Below are positions 1 to 7,352 of a stretch of 14,297 nucleotides of DNA, one piece after another. Under the pieces are notes generated by a model, which saw nothing but the letters and a program-made list of their open reading frames with translations, was not told the origin of the DNA and made no database searches. The translations under genes and the position numbers were made by a program. The first letter of the stretch is position 1, and each line of letters starts with the position of its first letter. Source of the stretch: CAZAGO01 sp964485045 (lineage in GTDB: Archaea > Nanobdellota > Nanobdellia > Pacearchaeales > GW2011-AR1); NCBI GenBank assembly GCA_964485045.1, contig CAZAGO010000018.1:1-14297 (forward strand). Direction: 5' to 3'.

Positions 1-79
1 CAATTCCCCAGAAATGTAAAATAACTCCAGATATAATTAATACTAATATTCTAAACCATGCTTCTTTTCTTTCATTCAT
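1..79 (-). CDS. Partial membrane protein, runs off the left edge
   Basis: Reading the minus strand from an ATG at 79-77 gives an open frame to the window edge. It begins MNERKEAWFRILVLIISG and continues into a hydrophobic stretch that looks like a first membrane segment. The start lies 8 bases after the stop codon of the surface-protein gene, so the two are probably co-transcribed. A second in-frame ATG-like position is not needed, because the first one follows the stop so closely. Only 26 residues are visible and no family can be assigned. The frame is short and could be chance, but the basic-then-hydrophobic start and the tight spacing favour a real gene. Confidence 0.5.
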   Translation of the reverse strand, partial: MNERKEAWFRILVLIISGVILHFWGI

Positions 80-87
80 TTTATTTT

Positions 88-1875
88 TTATAAGTATCCT
101 AACTCCTTTCTTCTTTTATTAAGATAAAGGAAAAAAACAACAAGACAGACAATTATTATAACTAAAAAAATAGTCCATATTTTATCTCCTTTTGTAGAGG
201 GTTGCTTCTTTTCTTCAGGATTAGTTTCTTCCTCCTCTTCTTCAGTACTATTTGATAATAAGAAAGAATTGCTCGTACCTGAAGGGATTTGCTCATGGAT
301 TGTTTTAATACTTACATTCGCTTTAGAAGAAGTTATCGAATTTAATTTAATCCAAATATCATAGTATCCATTTCCATTAACATCAAATTTCTTTTCATCA
401 CCTTTTGAGAATATTGCTTGTTGAGGAGTTGAAGAGATGTTTATTACTGCTGTGGTTGAAGCTAAAGCAACTATTCCTACATAATGATTTGAACCACTAA
501 CAACCACTTTAACTCTAGATTGTTTTGCTAGTTCACAAAGATACCCATTAGTTCCAGAAAATTCACTTGAAGAAGGAGAATAAGTAATAGTCCAAAATGA
601 TGTACTAACTCCTCCAGAAGAAGATTCCTCATCATCTTCCGAAATAATTGTCAATCTCCATTCTGAAGAATCATAATAATTTTCAGCAGAATCATAGCAT
701 CTCACATACCAATCATAATTTCTTCCAGAACTTGAGCTAGAAAGAGTAACTGAATCAAAATAAGTATTAGTATTATTAGCTACAGATATTTCAGTCTCCA
801 TTAAATCCTCATTAATATATAAAGAACAATTTTTTAATTCTAAATTATCCGTTGCGATAAATCTGAATCTCTGTGAAGTGGTTGTAGTTTCTAAATCATC
901 ATATGGACTGACTAGATTTACCACTGGTGAAACTGTATCGGTTATAAAGGTCCTATTTTCTGATGAAAATCCACAATTTCCTAAAGAATCGCAAGCATAG
1001 CATGCCCACAAGTAACTCTTATTTGCGACTACTACTTTTGATGAAAAAAGAGTTGAATTTGAAGTTCCAGTAATAGATTTGGTTTCATTCAATCCCCAAG
1101 AACCAGTCCAGTTTCCATATAAAGAAACATTTGAAAGTGAAGTATTCTCAGAAGTAGAACATGTAAAATTGATGCTTGTATAATTTAAAAATTCTTCATC
1201 TTCTGGAGAAAGAAGAGAAATACTAGGAAAATCCGAATCTATTAAAACATATGAGTATATTTCACTAACGTTTAATTTGTTATAAGAATCATTTGCATAA
1301 ACTTTCCATCTTATTGTTGTCCCAATTGTAGTATTAACAGCCTTTGTGATATTACTCCAATTTGAAATTCCAGAAAAAGGAACCCAAGAATCATTTACAA
1401 AACTTCCATTTCCATTATCAAATGAAAAAATATAACCTCCTAAACCAGTATTATCTTGAAAGTATAATCGATGCATTATTGCTTTTCCAGCAGAAGTTGA
1501 ATTAGTTGAATTTTCAGAAGAATATGGGCCTATTGTATCTATTAAAAATGATCTTTTAGTTGTAAGAGTTTCTCCGACTCCTGATTCTGTATGACTACAG
1601 CTCCAATTCCAAAATCCTTCTAAAAAACTCTGAGTAAATGTATAATTTACATTATTTATTCCAGAAATATTATAATCAATTACACTATCATTAACATAAA
1701 GCGTTACATTCGAAATATCTGGAGGAGAAGAGACATTGCAAATAAAAGTTACACTTTGCGTATCAGTAAAGACTGTCAAGTCTTCCGGCTGAAGAAGAGA
1801 AATTCCAGAATTAATGAATACTAAATTAAAAAAGAAAAACAAAAAAAAATAAAATATTAAAATTATTTTTTTCAT
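88..1875 (-). CDS. Surface protein with Ig-like modules and C-terminal membrane anchor
   Basis: This is a secreted, cell-surface-anchored protein of 595 residues. Residues 4-22 form a hydrophobic signal segment. Residues 25-410 hold three similar beta-sandwich modules, starting near residues 27, 219 and 320. Each opens with a LL(Q/S)PED or LVSPYDD-like line, followed by an F-x-C or F-x-F strand and an NVTLYVN, NVSLYGN or NCSLYIN strand. Residues 425-530 form a different beta-rich part with a DVNGNGYYDIWIKL segment. A run of six glutamates (545-550) and a polar linker precede a membrane helix at about 566-585 and a KRRK stop-transfer. There are very many N-x-S/T sequons, so it is probably N-glycosylated. 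A GGTG ribosome-binding site lies 6 nt before the ATG. Adhesion or a role in the envelope layer is inference; no catalytic motif is seen. Confidence 0.85.
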   Translation of the reverse strand: MKKIILIFYFFLFFFFNLVFINSGISLLQPEDLTVFTDTQSVTFICNVSSPPDISNVTLYVNDSVIDYNISGINNVNYTFTQSFLEGFWNWSCSHTESGVGETLTTKRSFLIDTIGPYSSENSTNSTSAGKAIMHRLYFQDNTGLGGYIFSFDNGNGSFVNDSWVPFSGISNWSNITKAVNTTIGTTIRWKVYANDSYNKLNVSEIYSYVLIDSDFPSISLLSPEDEEFLNYTSINFTCSTSENTSLSNVSLYGNWTGSWGLNETKSITGTSNSTLFSSKVVVANKSYLWACYACDSLGNCGFSSENRTFITDTVSPVVNLVSPYDDLETTTTSQRFRFIATDNLELKNCSLYINEDLMETEISVANNTNTYFDSVTLSSSSSGRNYDWYVRCYDSAENYYDSSEWRLTIISEDDEESSSGGVSTSFWTITYSPSSSEFSGTNGYLCELAKQSRVKVVVSGSNHYVGIVALASTTAVINISSTPQQAIFSKGDEKKFDVNGNGYYDIWIKLNSITSSKANVSIKTIHEQIPSGTSNSFLLSNSTEEEEEETNPEEKKQPSTKGDKIWTIFLVIIIVCLVVFFLYLNKRRKELGYL

Positions 1876-1979
1876 TTTTTCACCTTTTTTTAATTAAAAT
1901 TCTATAATTTATATAAGGAAAAGGATTTTAAAAAGATAACTATAATAAAAAATAAAAAAATAAAGACTTTTTGAAGCCT

Positions 1980-2153
1980 TTACTTTTTCTTCATAAAGTA
2001 ATAAACTATTGCAGTGATTATGCTGAACACAACCGCTAAAACTACCCAGAGAATTTTTTCTCCTGTAGAAACTTTTTTTTGAACAGCAAGGATGTCATAG
2101 ATAACCCAAACTGCACAAAGCAAGGCAATTATTCCAAATATAGCTTGATACAT
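1980..2153 (-). CDS. Small PLDc_N-type two-helix membrane protein
   Basis: This is a 57-residue protein that reads MYQAIFGIIALLCAVWVIYD at its start. It has two membrane helices (about 4-21 and 34-52), a short loop containing QKKVSTGEKILW, and a basic end (MKKK). The pattern WVIYD(I/V)-loop-EKILWV(V)-hydrophobic-YY matches the PLDc_N domain (phospholipase D nuclease N-terminal type), a small membrane module often found alone in bacteria and archaea and of unknown function. The start is well supported: a strong Shine-Dalgarno AAAGGAGG at 2159-2166 sits 5 nt before the ATG. The next gene downstream (start 1875) is about 100 bp away, so the two may share a transcript. The gene is divergent from the DedA-like gene. 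Confidence 0.8.
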   Translation of the reverse strand: MYQAIFGIIALLCAVWVIYDILAVQKKVSTGEKILWVVLAVVFSIITAIVYYFMKKK

Positions 2154-2248
2154 TTTTTCCTCCTTTAATATTCTAAAAAGAATTTTATAGTTTTTAAATT
2201 TTCTTATTTAAACAGATAATTTAAATAATAGAATTTATTATTTTATTT
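2154..2248. promoter_or_regulatory. Divergent promoter region
   Basis: These 95 bp separate the PLDc_N gene (minus) from the DedA-like gene (plus). AT-rich TATA-like stretches are present (TATTTAAA near 2207 and ATTTAAATAA near 2219-2228). The second lies about 25 nt before the plus-strand ATG at 2249, which has no Shine-Dalgarno sequence. That fits a leaderless transcript. The minus-strand gene has a clear ribosome-binding site instead. Confidence 0.45.
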
Positions 2249-2800
2249 ATGGATAAAAGAAAGGTGATGAAATTCTTAATATGGGTTTTAAATATACTAA
2301 TTATTTTTCTTTTGATATGGAGCATTATTAATTATAAATTTCTTAATAAAGAAGTAACAGCATTAATTGCAACAGGGGGAATAGTTATGATGATACTCTC
2401 CATAATCTTTTTAGAAGGAGCACCAGTTTTTGTTGGTCCAAGTGTTGCCGTTGCAGCAATTTTATCAATGAATACATTTAATCCTTGGTTTATTCTTCTG
2501 ACATTTCTTTTGTCTGCAATCGTAGGCAATATAATCTATTTTTATTTGGGTTATTTTTCTGGAGAAAAAATATTTAAGTATTTTGAAAAAAAAGACGTAA
2601 CTAAATATAAAAAAGTCTTTAAAAAATATGGGAGATTTACCATGCTGGTTATGGCCCTTTCTCCTATACCCTATCTCCCTACACTTGCAGGTGTTTTTAG
2701 AATAAAATCAAAATACTTAATCTTTGAAACACTAGCTGCTAGATTACTTAGGCACACAATTGTTTTCTTCTTCTGGCTCTTTGTTCTTGATTTAATCTAG
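2249..2800 (+). CDS. DedA/VTT-family (SNARE-associated) membrane protein
   Basis: This is a 183-residue integral membrane protein. Hydrophobic segments lie at about 8-25, 38-56, 60-75, 80-103 and 160-183. The middle has the layout of the VTT/DedA family: an acidic residue and proline before a hairpin (FLEGAPVFVGPSVAV), then GNIIYFYLGYFSGEKIF. After it comes KKYGRFTMLVMALSPIPYLP followed by TLAGVFRIK, equivalent to the family's F-x-(K/R)-(Y/H)-G and R-x-x-P-x-x-x-x-x-x-A-G line. The usual arginine of that line is here A/L (MALSPIPYLP), a deviation worth noting. Family members act in lipid scrambling or undecaprenyl/polyprenyl-phosphate transport; the exact substrate here is unknown. It converges with the next gene, with only 10 bp between stop codons. 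Confidence 0.8.
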   Translation: MDKRKVMKFLIWVLNILIIFLLIWSIINYKFLNKEVTALIATGGIVMMILSIIFLEGAPVFVGPSVAVAAILSMNTFNPWFILLTFLLSAIVGNIIYFYLGYFSGEKIFKYFEKKDVTKYKKVFKKYGRFTMLVMALSPIPYLPTLAGVFRIKSKYLIFETLAARLLRHTIVFFFWLFVLDLI

Positions 2801-2810
2801 GTTTTGTTAA

Positions 2811-3197
2811 TTATTGTTTAACCCCAAGAACTATTGTTTTAGTAGCAGGAATTCCTCTTTCCACTAAAACATATGTTTTCTCTTCAAGATAAACCAAATT
2901 ATTCGGAAAGTTATTTAGATTAAACCCTATTTCATATTCTCCATTCGGAATATTAAAAATTGCCAACCCATTATCATTCGTGTGAGCAACCCCGGCATTT
3001 GGAGCTCCTTTTGAACCTGCTTTCCATAAATCAACTTCTATTTTGCTCAGTGGAGTTCCGCTATCTATTATAAGTTTAACTTCTAGAATGTCTTCTCCAA
3101 TCAATTGTTTGGGTTCTTGAAAAAAACTAAAATAAAAATATCCCGCTAAGATTAAAGCAATCAATACAACTCCGGAAATGATTACAATTCTTTTCAT
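2811..3197 (-). CDS. Membrane-anchored protein with transthyretin/CNA-B-like beta-sandwich domain
   Basis: This 128-residue protein has a short basic start (MKR), one hydrophobic helix at about 4-26, and then an extracytoplasmic domain (about 35-128). The domain has the rhythm of carboxypeptidase-regulatory or CNA-B-like folds. A V-x-L-I-I-x strand leads to SKIEVDLWKAGSKGAPNAG, then THTNDNG-x-A-x-F-N-I-P-N-G-E-Y-type turn and strand (visible as NDNGLAIFNIPNGEYEIGF). It closes with a strand before the C-terminus. Such domains are structural or adhesive; no enzyme motif is present. It follows the DUF5667-like gene after 27 bp on the same strand, so the two are probably one operon. There is no close Shine-Dalgarno: the nearest GGAGGG is about 21 nt upstream and overlaps the end of the previous gene. 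Confidence 0.7.
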   Translation of the reverse strand: MKRIVIISGVVLIALILAGYFYFSFFQEPKQLIGEDILEVKLIIDSGTPLSKIEVDLWKAGSKGAPNAGVAHTNDNGLAIFNIPNGEYEIGFNLNNFPNNLVYLEEKTYVLVERGIPATKTIVLGVKQ

Positions 3198-3224
3198 TTT
3201 TCAAATATTCTTTAAAAAACCCTC

Positions 3225-4196
3225 CTAATTCAAATCCCCTTCATTTGAGTCAACTGCTGGAGCAATATCATTTGTTCCCTTAGTTCCTGGGTCTGCACTT
3301 CCGTCACCACAATCAACACCCTCCCCACAATCTCCTCCTTCAATTAAATTATCATCATATGTTTCGTCTATTGTATCTCCTGGGGCTCTTGCATTTGGAT
3401 CATATAAATCGGGATTTATTTTATTTAAATCTGGTTCTGGTAAGGGATCATTTTTTATAGTTCCCTCTTTTATATCCGTTTTAACTTCAGGATTTAATCC
3501 TTCACTTCCCTCATTTCCACTCTTAGCAACATAAACACCATTTTCTAATTCTTCTTTATTTATTTGGCCAGCCATAGTAATTTTAATGACTCTTTCTGCA
3601 ATTTGATTTTGAATCTGCATTATTTGTCCTTGAGTTTCTGTTATAATTTCTTCCCCATTTTCTCCAATTACTACAATTTTAATCGTATTTTGTCCAGTGG
3701 TTTCGTTTTTAACAACTTCTCTTATCATGGTTTGTCCTTCTTTTCCATCAACTTCAACAACCAATTTTGCAGTAAGCTGTGTTTTTTCTTCTTCCAGAAT
3801 ATAATTTTTAAATTCTTCTGAAAGATTTTCATAATCTTTAACTTTATCTATTATCTCATTCACATTAACTTTTACTTTTTCAGCGTTATTGGCTGAGAGT
3901 TTTTCTTGCACAAGAAGTAGTTTATTTCTTGCCCTCTCAAGACTTTTTGTTGTTTCTTTATCATCCTCCATGTTTTCTAAAACGGAATTAATTTCTTTTT
4001 CTCTTATCTCCAAAGCAAGATTAACTTTATTATCTCCTGAAGAAAAAAATAATTTAACATTATCAGTAAACCTATTGAATCCAGAATATGTTTGAGTCTG
4101 TTCTTGAGCCAAAACTAAGGGAGAAACAATTAAAATAGTTATTAGAATAGAGATAAAGATACTTCTTAAGGCAATCCCTTTATTTCCCTTCACCAT
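3225..4196 (-). CDS. Secreted DUF5667-like protein with acidic, low-complexity tail
   Basis: The protein has 323 residues. Residues 1-30 form a signal peptide (basic MVKGNKG, hydrophobic core, VLA before the likely cut at residue 30). Residues 43-140 are helical and charged, with FTDNVKLFFSSGDNKVNLAL and then repeated lysine/glutamate heptads. This resembles the DUF5667 domain, an extracellular helical hairpin common in archaea and bacteria. Residues 141-215 are beta-rich. From about 240 the chain is an acidic, proline/glycine/asparagine-rich tail holding a short double-cysteine repeat, GGDCGEGVDCGDG. The promoter and first codons lie inside a duplicated segment shared with the next operon (see 4159-4244). 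A TATA-like TTTATAAG at 4227-4234 is about 30 nt before the ATG. Function is unknown; an envelope role is inference. Confidence 0.75.
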   Translation of the reverse strand: MVKGNKGIALRSIFISILITILIVSPLVLAQEQTQTYSGFNRFTDNVKLFFSSGDNKVNLALEIREKEINSVLENMEDDKETTKSLERARNKLLLVQEKLSANNAEKVKVNVNEIIDKVKDYENLSEEFKNYILEEEKTQLTAKLVVEVDGKEGQTMIREVVKNETTGQNTIKIVVIGENGEEIITETQGQIMQIQNQIAERVIKITMAGQINKEELENGVYVAKSGNEGSEGLNPEVKTDIKEGTIKNDPLPEPDLNKINPDLYDPNARAPGDTIDETYDDNLIEGGDCGEGVDCGDGSADPGTKGTNDIAPAVDSNEGDLN

Positions 4197-4244
4197 CTTC
4201 TTAATAGAATTTAAGAGTATCTTTTATTTATAAGCTTTAGTATT
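4159..4244. repeat. Promoter-plus-start duplication, copy A
   Basis: About 86 bp are nearly identical, in the same orientation, to 5013-5097. The copy contains a TATA-like element (TTATAAATA read on minus), a short leader, the ATG and the first 12-13 codons of the DUF5667-like protein. The central part around the ATG (about 4172-4197) and the TATA part (about 4217-4244) are the best conserved. The leader between them differs, with one 1-bp indel. Confidence 0.9.
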
Positions 4245-4334
4245 TTGTCCTGCAAAAGATTTGAAAAGCTATCCTTTAAAAAATTGAATATAACTTATCA
4301 AAATTTATGAGATTAAGATACAATTTTTTTTGCA

Positions 4335-5012
4335 CTATCTGCTTAAATCAACTCTTTTTATGACCTTACTTTTATCTTCAATATAAAAGTTTAATCCTGA
4401 AGCATTTTTTGGTATTTCAAAAAAATAATAGAAAGCCCTTTCAAGATTTGGCTGAAGACTTCCCATACCAGTGCTTATTAGAATAGGTTTGTATACATTT
4501 TCTTCACTATCTCTTAATTCGGAATTGGCATAAAAAGTTGCAGAAGATTTTTCTGTATTTATAAGAATTCCATTTACAAAAAGATAAATTCCTGAAGTAG
4601 TTGTTTCTTTTCCATCTATAATTACCTTTGTTTCTTCACTTGTATTCGTTATAACTACAGAAAAAAGAACACCCTTCGAAGTAATATTAAATGACTGCCC
4701 AAGAAAATAATTTTCATATTGGGGTTCTGAAGGAGTAGCACCCATGCCACTAATTAATATTAATAAAAAATAAACCACCACAAATATTGCTCCTTTCAGT
4801 ACGCTCGTAATTTTAAGATATTTTTTTGGAATAAATAAAAAAGCTACCCAAAGAATAAATAATCCTCCAACGAAGATTTGCCCGGCTTTTATTGTTACAA
4901 TTCCAGAAAAAATAGAAAAGATAGATGCTAAAATCTTAATAATAAACGAAGAAACTTTCCACAAGCCAATTTCCTTTTTTTGGGATTCTTCTTTTTTCAT
5001 CTTTTTATTCAA
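4335..5012 (-). CDS. Three-helix membrane protein with DUF4352-like extracytoplasmic domain
   Basis: The protein has up to 225 residues. A lysine/glutamate-rich cytoplasmic start (1-15) is followed by three membrane helices at about 20-40, 43-61 and 71-91. An outside domain follows (about 100-225), with FLGQSFNITSKGVLFSVVIT, then SGIYLFVNGILINTEKSS and ELRDSEENVYKP. This order of motifs (G-x-x-F, aromatic strand, G-x-Y-x-x-V, D-x-x-x-x-x-Y) is that of the DUF4352/Ig-like family. The start is uncertain. The longest frame opens with TTG at 5012-5010, which overlaps the TGA of a small leader ORF. An ATG at 5000-4998 (MKKEESQK) is the alternative. Its promoter region is a copy of that of the gene at 3225-4196, and trpS ends only 112 bp upstream. 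Function is unknown. Confidence 0.7.
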   Translation of the reverse strand: MNKKMKKEESQKKEIGLWKVSSFIIKILASIFSIFSGIVTIKAGQIFVGGLFILWVAFLFIPKKYLKITSVLKGAIFVVVYFLLILISGMGATPSEPQYENYFLGQSFNITSKGVLFSVVITNTSEETKVIIDGKETTTSGIYLFVNGILINTEKSSATFYANSELRDSEENVYKPILISTGMGSLQPNLERAFYYFFEIPKNASGLNFYIEDKSKVIKRVDLSR

Positions 5013-5050
5013 ATACTTCTCAAGACAATCCCTTTATTTCCCTTCACCAT
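5009..5050 (-). other. 13-codon leader ORF copied from the neighbouring signal peptide
   Basis: On the minus strand, ATG at 5050-5048 opens MVKGNKGIVLRSI followed by TGA at 5011-5009. It matches the first 13 residues of the DUF5667-like protein except for Ala to Val at residue 9. The TGA overlaps the TTG that could start the next gene, so the leader may be translated and coupled to it. It may equally be a simple remnant of the duplication. Confidence 0.6.
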
Positions 5051-5097
5051 CTTTTTATAAAACTCAAAAGTATCTTTTATTTATAAGCTTTAGTATT
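5013..5097. repeat. Promoter-plus-start duplication, copy B
   Basis: This is the partner of 4159-4244, in direct orientation and about 853 bp apart. It carries the same TATA-like element (around 5079-5087), the same ATG context and the same initial codons. The frame stops after 13 codons. It probably provides the promoter for the DUF4352-like membrane protein. Confidence 0.9.
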
Positions 5098-5124
5098 CTT
5101 CGTATGAAATTTGCTTTCAAGAAA

Positions 5125-6282
5125 TTATAGAATAGAATTAATTTTAGTCGTAAGCAAAAAATCATTCATAATTTTTTTAGCTTTTTCTCTATCTTTTTTA
5201 TGTTTTTCAAGATAAGCTTTAACTTTTTTAATCGTTATATCCTTAATTTCTTTATTAAGAATCTTTCCACTTTTATAATCACCATATAATTTTTTTGTTT
5301 CAATTTCATTTAAAAAATGATATTTCAAAAGTAAAAAAATAGGACATATTTCTGGAATTCCTCCAACTTTTTTTTGATATTCTGCAGAAGATAGCCCTCC
5401 TGTATAAGCTTTTTTTATTTTTTTTTCTGCTTCTTCAGGTTCATCTGTTAAATATATACAACTATCTTTTATGTGTGCGGACATTTTTTCTTCCGGACCC
5501 TTTAAACTAGGAAGAAATCTAGTAACTATTTCTGCAGGAGGAATAAATTTTTTCTTTTCCGCAATATCTCTTGCTAAAAGAAGGTAAGGATGTTGATCTA
5601 TGCCTACTGGAACTATTGTTGGTTTTGGACCTCCAAATTCCGGATATTGTGGAAGTAAAATCTGTGCAAGTTGAACCGCAGAGCGATAAAATATCGTTCC
5701 AGGATTTTCATTTCTATTATTTTTATTAAATCCAAAGACTCCAACTACTTTATTCAGAGTAACTTTAGTGGAAACGTCCATCGCAACGTTATAAATCTCT
5801 GGATAATCTGAATCTACAAAAATATGAGTTTTCTTTGGGTCAAATCCAAAAGCAATTATACTTGGAATTACTTCTTCATAAGCAATTTTTCTTGCTTCAG
5901 CTAAACTTTTAGTTTTTCCAACGACGTAACTTTCATCATTTGTAATTGGAATAAATATTTCAGCTCCCTGCTGTTGCATCCACAAAAGTTCATCAAATAT
6001 GGCCTTATGCCCAAAATGCAATGGTCCTGAAGGATTTAATCCTGAAACAACAGCCCAAGGTTTTTTGTTGGCAATTGCTTCTAAAATCTTTTCAAAATCA
6101 TTGTGTGCAAAAAATATTCCTTTTTTTGTATTAGTACTCAAATTTGGAAAATATTTTAAAATTCTATCAAAATCTTTCAGCCCCACTTCTTTTGCTTTGT
6201 TTAAATAATATTCTTCTAAATCTCTTGCTAACTTTTGCTTTTCTTTAAACTCTTCTTTTAAAACATTTGCTGGAATAGTCAT
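5125..6282 (-). CDS. trpS: Tryptophanyl-tRNA synthetase, archaeal/eukaryotic type
   Basis: This is the cytosolic class I synthetase that charges tRNA-Trp with tryptophan. At 385 residues it has normal archaeal length. The ATP-binding HIGH motif is HFGH at residues 89-92, inside GLNPSGPLHFGHKA. The family-typical GIDQHPYLLLARDIA follows at about 227-241. The second signature is KMSAH at 266-270, where archaeal and eukaryotic enzymes usually have KMSAS, so the last serine is replaced by histidine. Residues 271-385 form the helical anticodon-binding part, ending in a lysine-rich helix. The start overlaps the stop of the upstream gene by ATGA (6279-6282), which indicates translational coupling. 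tRNA-Trp itself is encoded just beyond that gene. Identity is secure; the distinction from tyrosyl-tRNA synthetase rests on the GIDQ-H/D-PY and KMSA motifs. Confidence 0.95.
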   Translation of the reverse strand: MTIPANVLKEEFKEKQKLARDLEEYYLNKAKEVGLKDFDRILKYFPNLSTNTKKGIFFAHNDFEKILEAIANKKPWAVVSGLNPSGPLHFGHKAIFDELLWMQQQGAEIFIPITNDESYVVGKTKSLAEARKIAYEEVIPSIIAFGFDPKKTHIFVDSDYPEIYNVAMDVSTKVTLNKVVGVFGFNKNNRNENPGTIFYRSAVQLAQILLPQYPEFGGPKPTIVPVGIDQHPYLLLARDIAEKKKFIPPAEIVTRFLPSLKGPEEKMSAHIKDSCIYLTDEPEEAEKKIKKAYTGGLSSAEYQKKVGGIPEICPIFLLLKYHFLNEIETKKLYGDYKSGKILNKEIKDITIKKVKAYLEKHKKDREKAKKIMNDFLLTTKINSIL

Positions 6283-7289
6283 TCTAATACCTTAATTACA
6301 TTATTATATAAACTTTCTGAAACTTTTTCTTTTAGTCCATCTAAAGAAATTTTTCCAGAATAAAAATCATTAGCCAAATTAATTTCTCCAAAATCTGATT
6401 CTAAATTTCTTCTAGCCATTTCACATATTATTCCTATATCTAAAACAGGATTTGGCAATTCTTGGTTAATTGAGATAAAAGAATTTTTTATTAATTCTTT
6501 TGCTTTATTAATACTTATTTTTTCCGGAAGTATTCTAAAATCTTGCAATCTTTTACTTCCTGCTTTGTATGCAGTAATTCCATGTTGCTCTATTCCTTCA
6601 TTAGCAATAAAATAATCAAAATTTTTTCCAATTGGAAAAGTAGGTGTTAAAAATAAAGATAAAAGCCCGGGTTTCTTATTGATTTTAGAAATTTCTCTTG
6701 CAAGGTCATCATAAAGACTTTCTCTTGGAGGTCCAACCTTTATATCTAAATCAATTATAGTGGCAATTTCATCAAAAGAATAAGCATAATCTTTTTCTCT
6801 TTCAATATCAATCTTTGATTCTGGAACACTTTTTTCTATCATTTTCATAAAACTAGGATGAACTTTGCAAATCGCTTTTATTTCTTTTAATTTTTTTTGA
6901 AAATCTTCGGTAAAAAGATAATCACTCATTTTAATTATATTTAATTCTAGATTATATCTTTCATTTATTCTTTTAACAAAGAGTTTTCTTTGTTCTCCAA
7001 GATCCATATATTTTTTATTTAAATTTGGCTTTACATTCCTACAAGCCGCGATATCTGCAATCATTATTATAGGATTCACTTCAAATCCTTCTTTTTTTAT
7101 TGCTTTAGCTAATTCAGAAACATAAAAGTAATATTTCATACTATCTATTGTATTTCCTTCTTCATCATATGTCTCTCCATAGAATATCTTTACTGGCTCC
7201 TTTTTTGATTTAGCCCTAGCTATAACTTCTTCAACATTAGGGCTTTCTAAAACAAGTCCTTTTTGGTTTAGTAAACTTTTTAACTTCAT
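6279..7289 (-). CDS. Class I aminoacyl-tRNA synthetase-like protein lacking HIGH and KMSKS
   Basis: This 336-residue protein is the first gene of a two-gene operon with trpS (4-base ATGA overlap). Residues 32-85 look like the first half of a TyrRS/TrpRS Rossmann fold. KIFYGETYDEEGNTIDSMKY occupies the position of the G-F-x-P-T-G-x-x-H-x-G-H loop. It is followed by a helix (YFYVSELAKAIKKEGFEV) and a strand ending in IADIAACRNV, matching the I-x-L-A-D-x-H-A strand of tyrosyl enzymes. The HIGH histidines are absent. Later parts hold KVGPPRESLYDDLAREI and LFLTPTFPIGKNFDYFIANEGIEQHG, conserved-looking but unknown to me. No KMSKS-like loop is seen. A catalytically different or inactive synthetase paralogue is possible. 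The link to synthetases is my inference from weak similarity plus the operon. Its TATA element is the palindrome at 7317-7326. Confidence 0.65.
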   Translation of the reverse strand: MKLKSLLNQKGLVLESPNVEEVIARAKSKKEPVKIFYGETYDEEGNTIDSMKYYFYVSELAKAIKKEGFEVNPIIMIADIAACRNVKPNLNKKYMDLGEQRKLFVKRINERYNLELNIIKMSDYLFTEDFQKKLKEIKAICKVHPSFMKMIEKSVPESKIDIEREKDYAYSFDEIATIIDLDIKVGPPRESLYDDLAREISKINKKPGLLSLFLTPTFPIGKNFDYFIANEGIEQHGITAYKAGSKRLQDFRILPEKISINKAKELIKNSFISINQELPNPVLDIGIICEMARRNLESDFGEINLANDFYSGKISLDGLKEKVSESLYNNVIKVLE

Positions 7290-7316
7290 TGTAATAGTAA
7301 TCTTTGTAGGGTTAGA

Positions 7317-7326
7317 TATTTAAATA
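7317..7326. promoter_or_regulatory. Palindromic TATA box shared by the trpS operon and tRNA-Trp
   Basis: TATTTAAATA is a perfect 10-bp palindrome. Its centre is about 32 nt from the minus-strand ATG at 7289 and about 31 nt from the first base of the tRNA at 7353. It could therefore serve both directions at normal archaeal distance. A second TATA-like TTTAAATA at 7333-7340 is too close to the tRNA but could serve the minus strand with a short leader. Confidence 0.6.
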
Positions 7327-7352
7327 CAACTCTTTAAATATTAATAATCTAA

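Noticed and set aside
3564..4095. Plus-strand frames opposite the DUF5667-like gene
   Set aside because: They are antisense shadows, rich in Phe, Ser and Asn, with no start signals, while the minus-strand gene has a signal peptide and a promoter.
5125..6282. Tyrosyl-tRNA synthetase
   Set aside because: KMSA and GIDQ-x-PY with archaeal TrpRS spacing, together with the adjacent tRNA-Trp, point to TrpRS.
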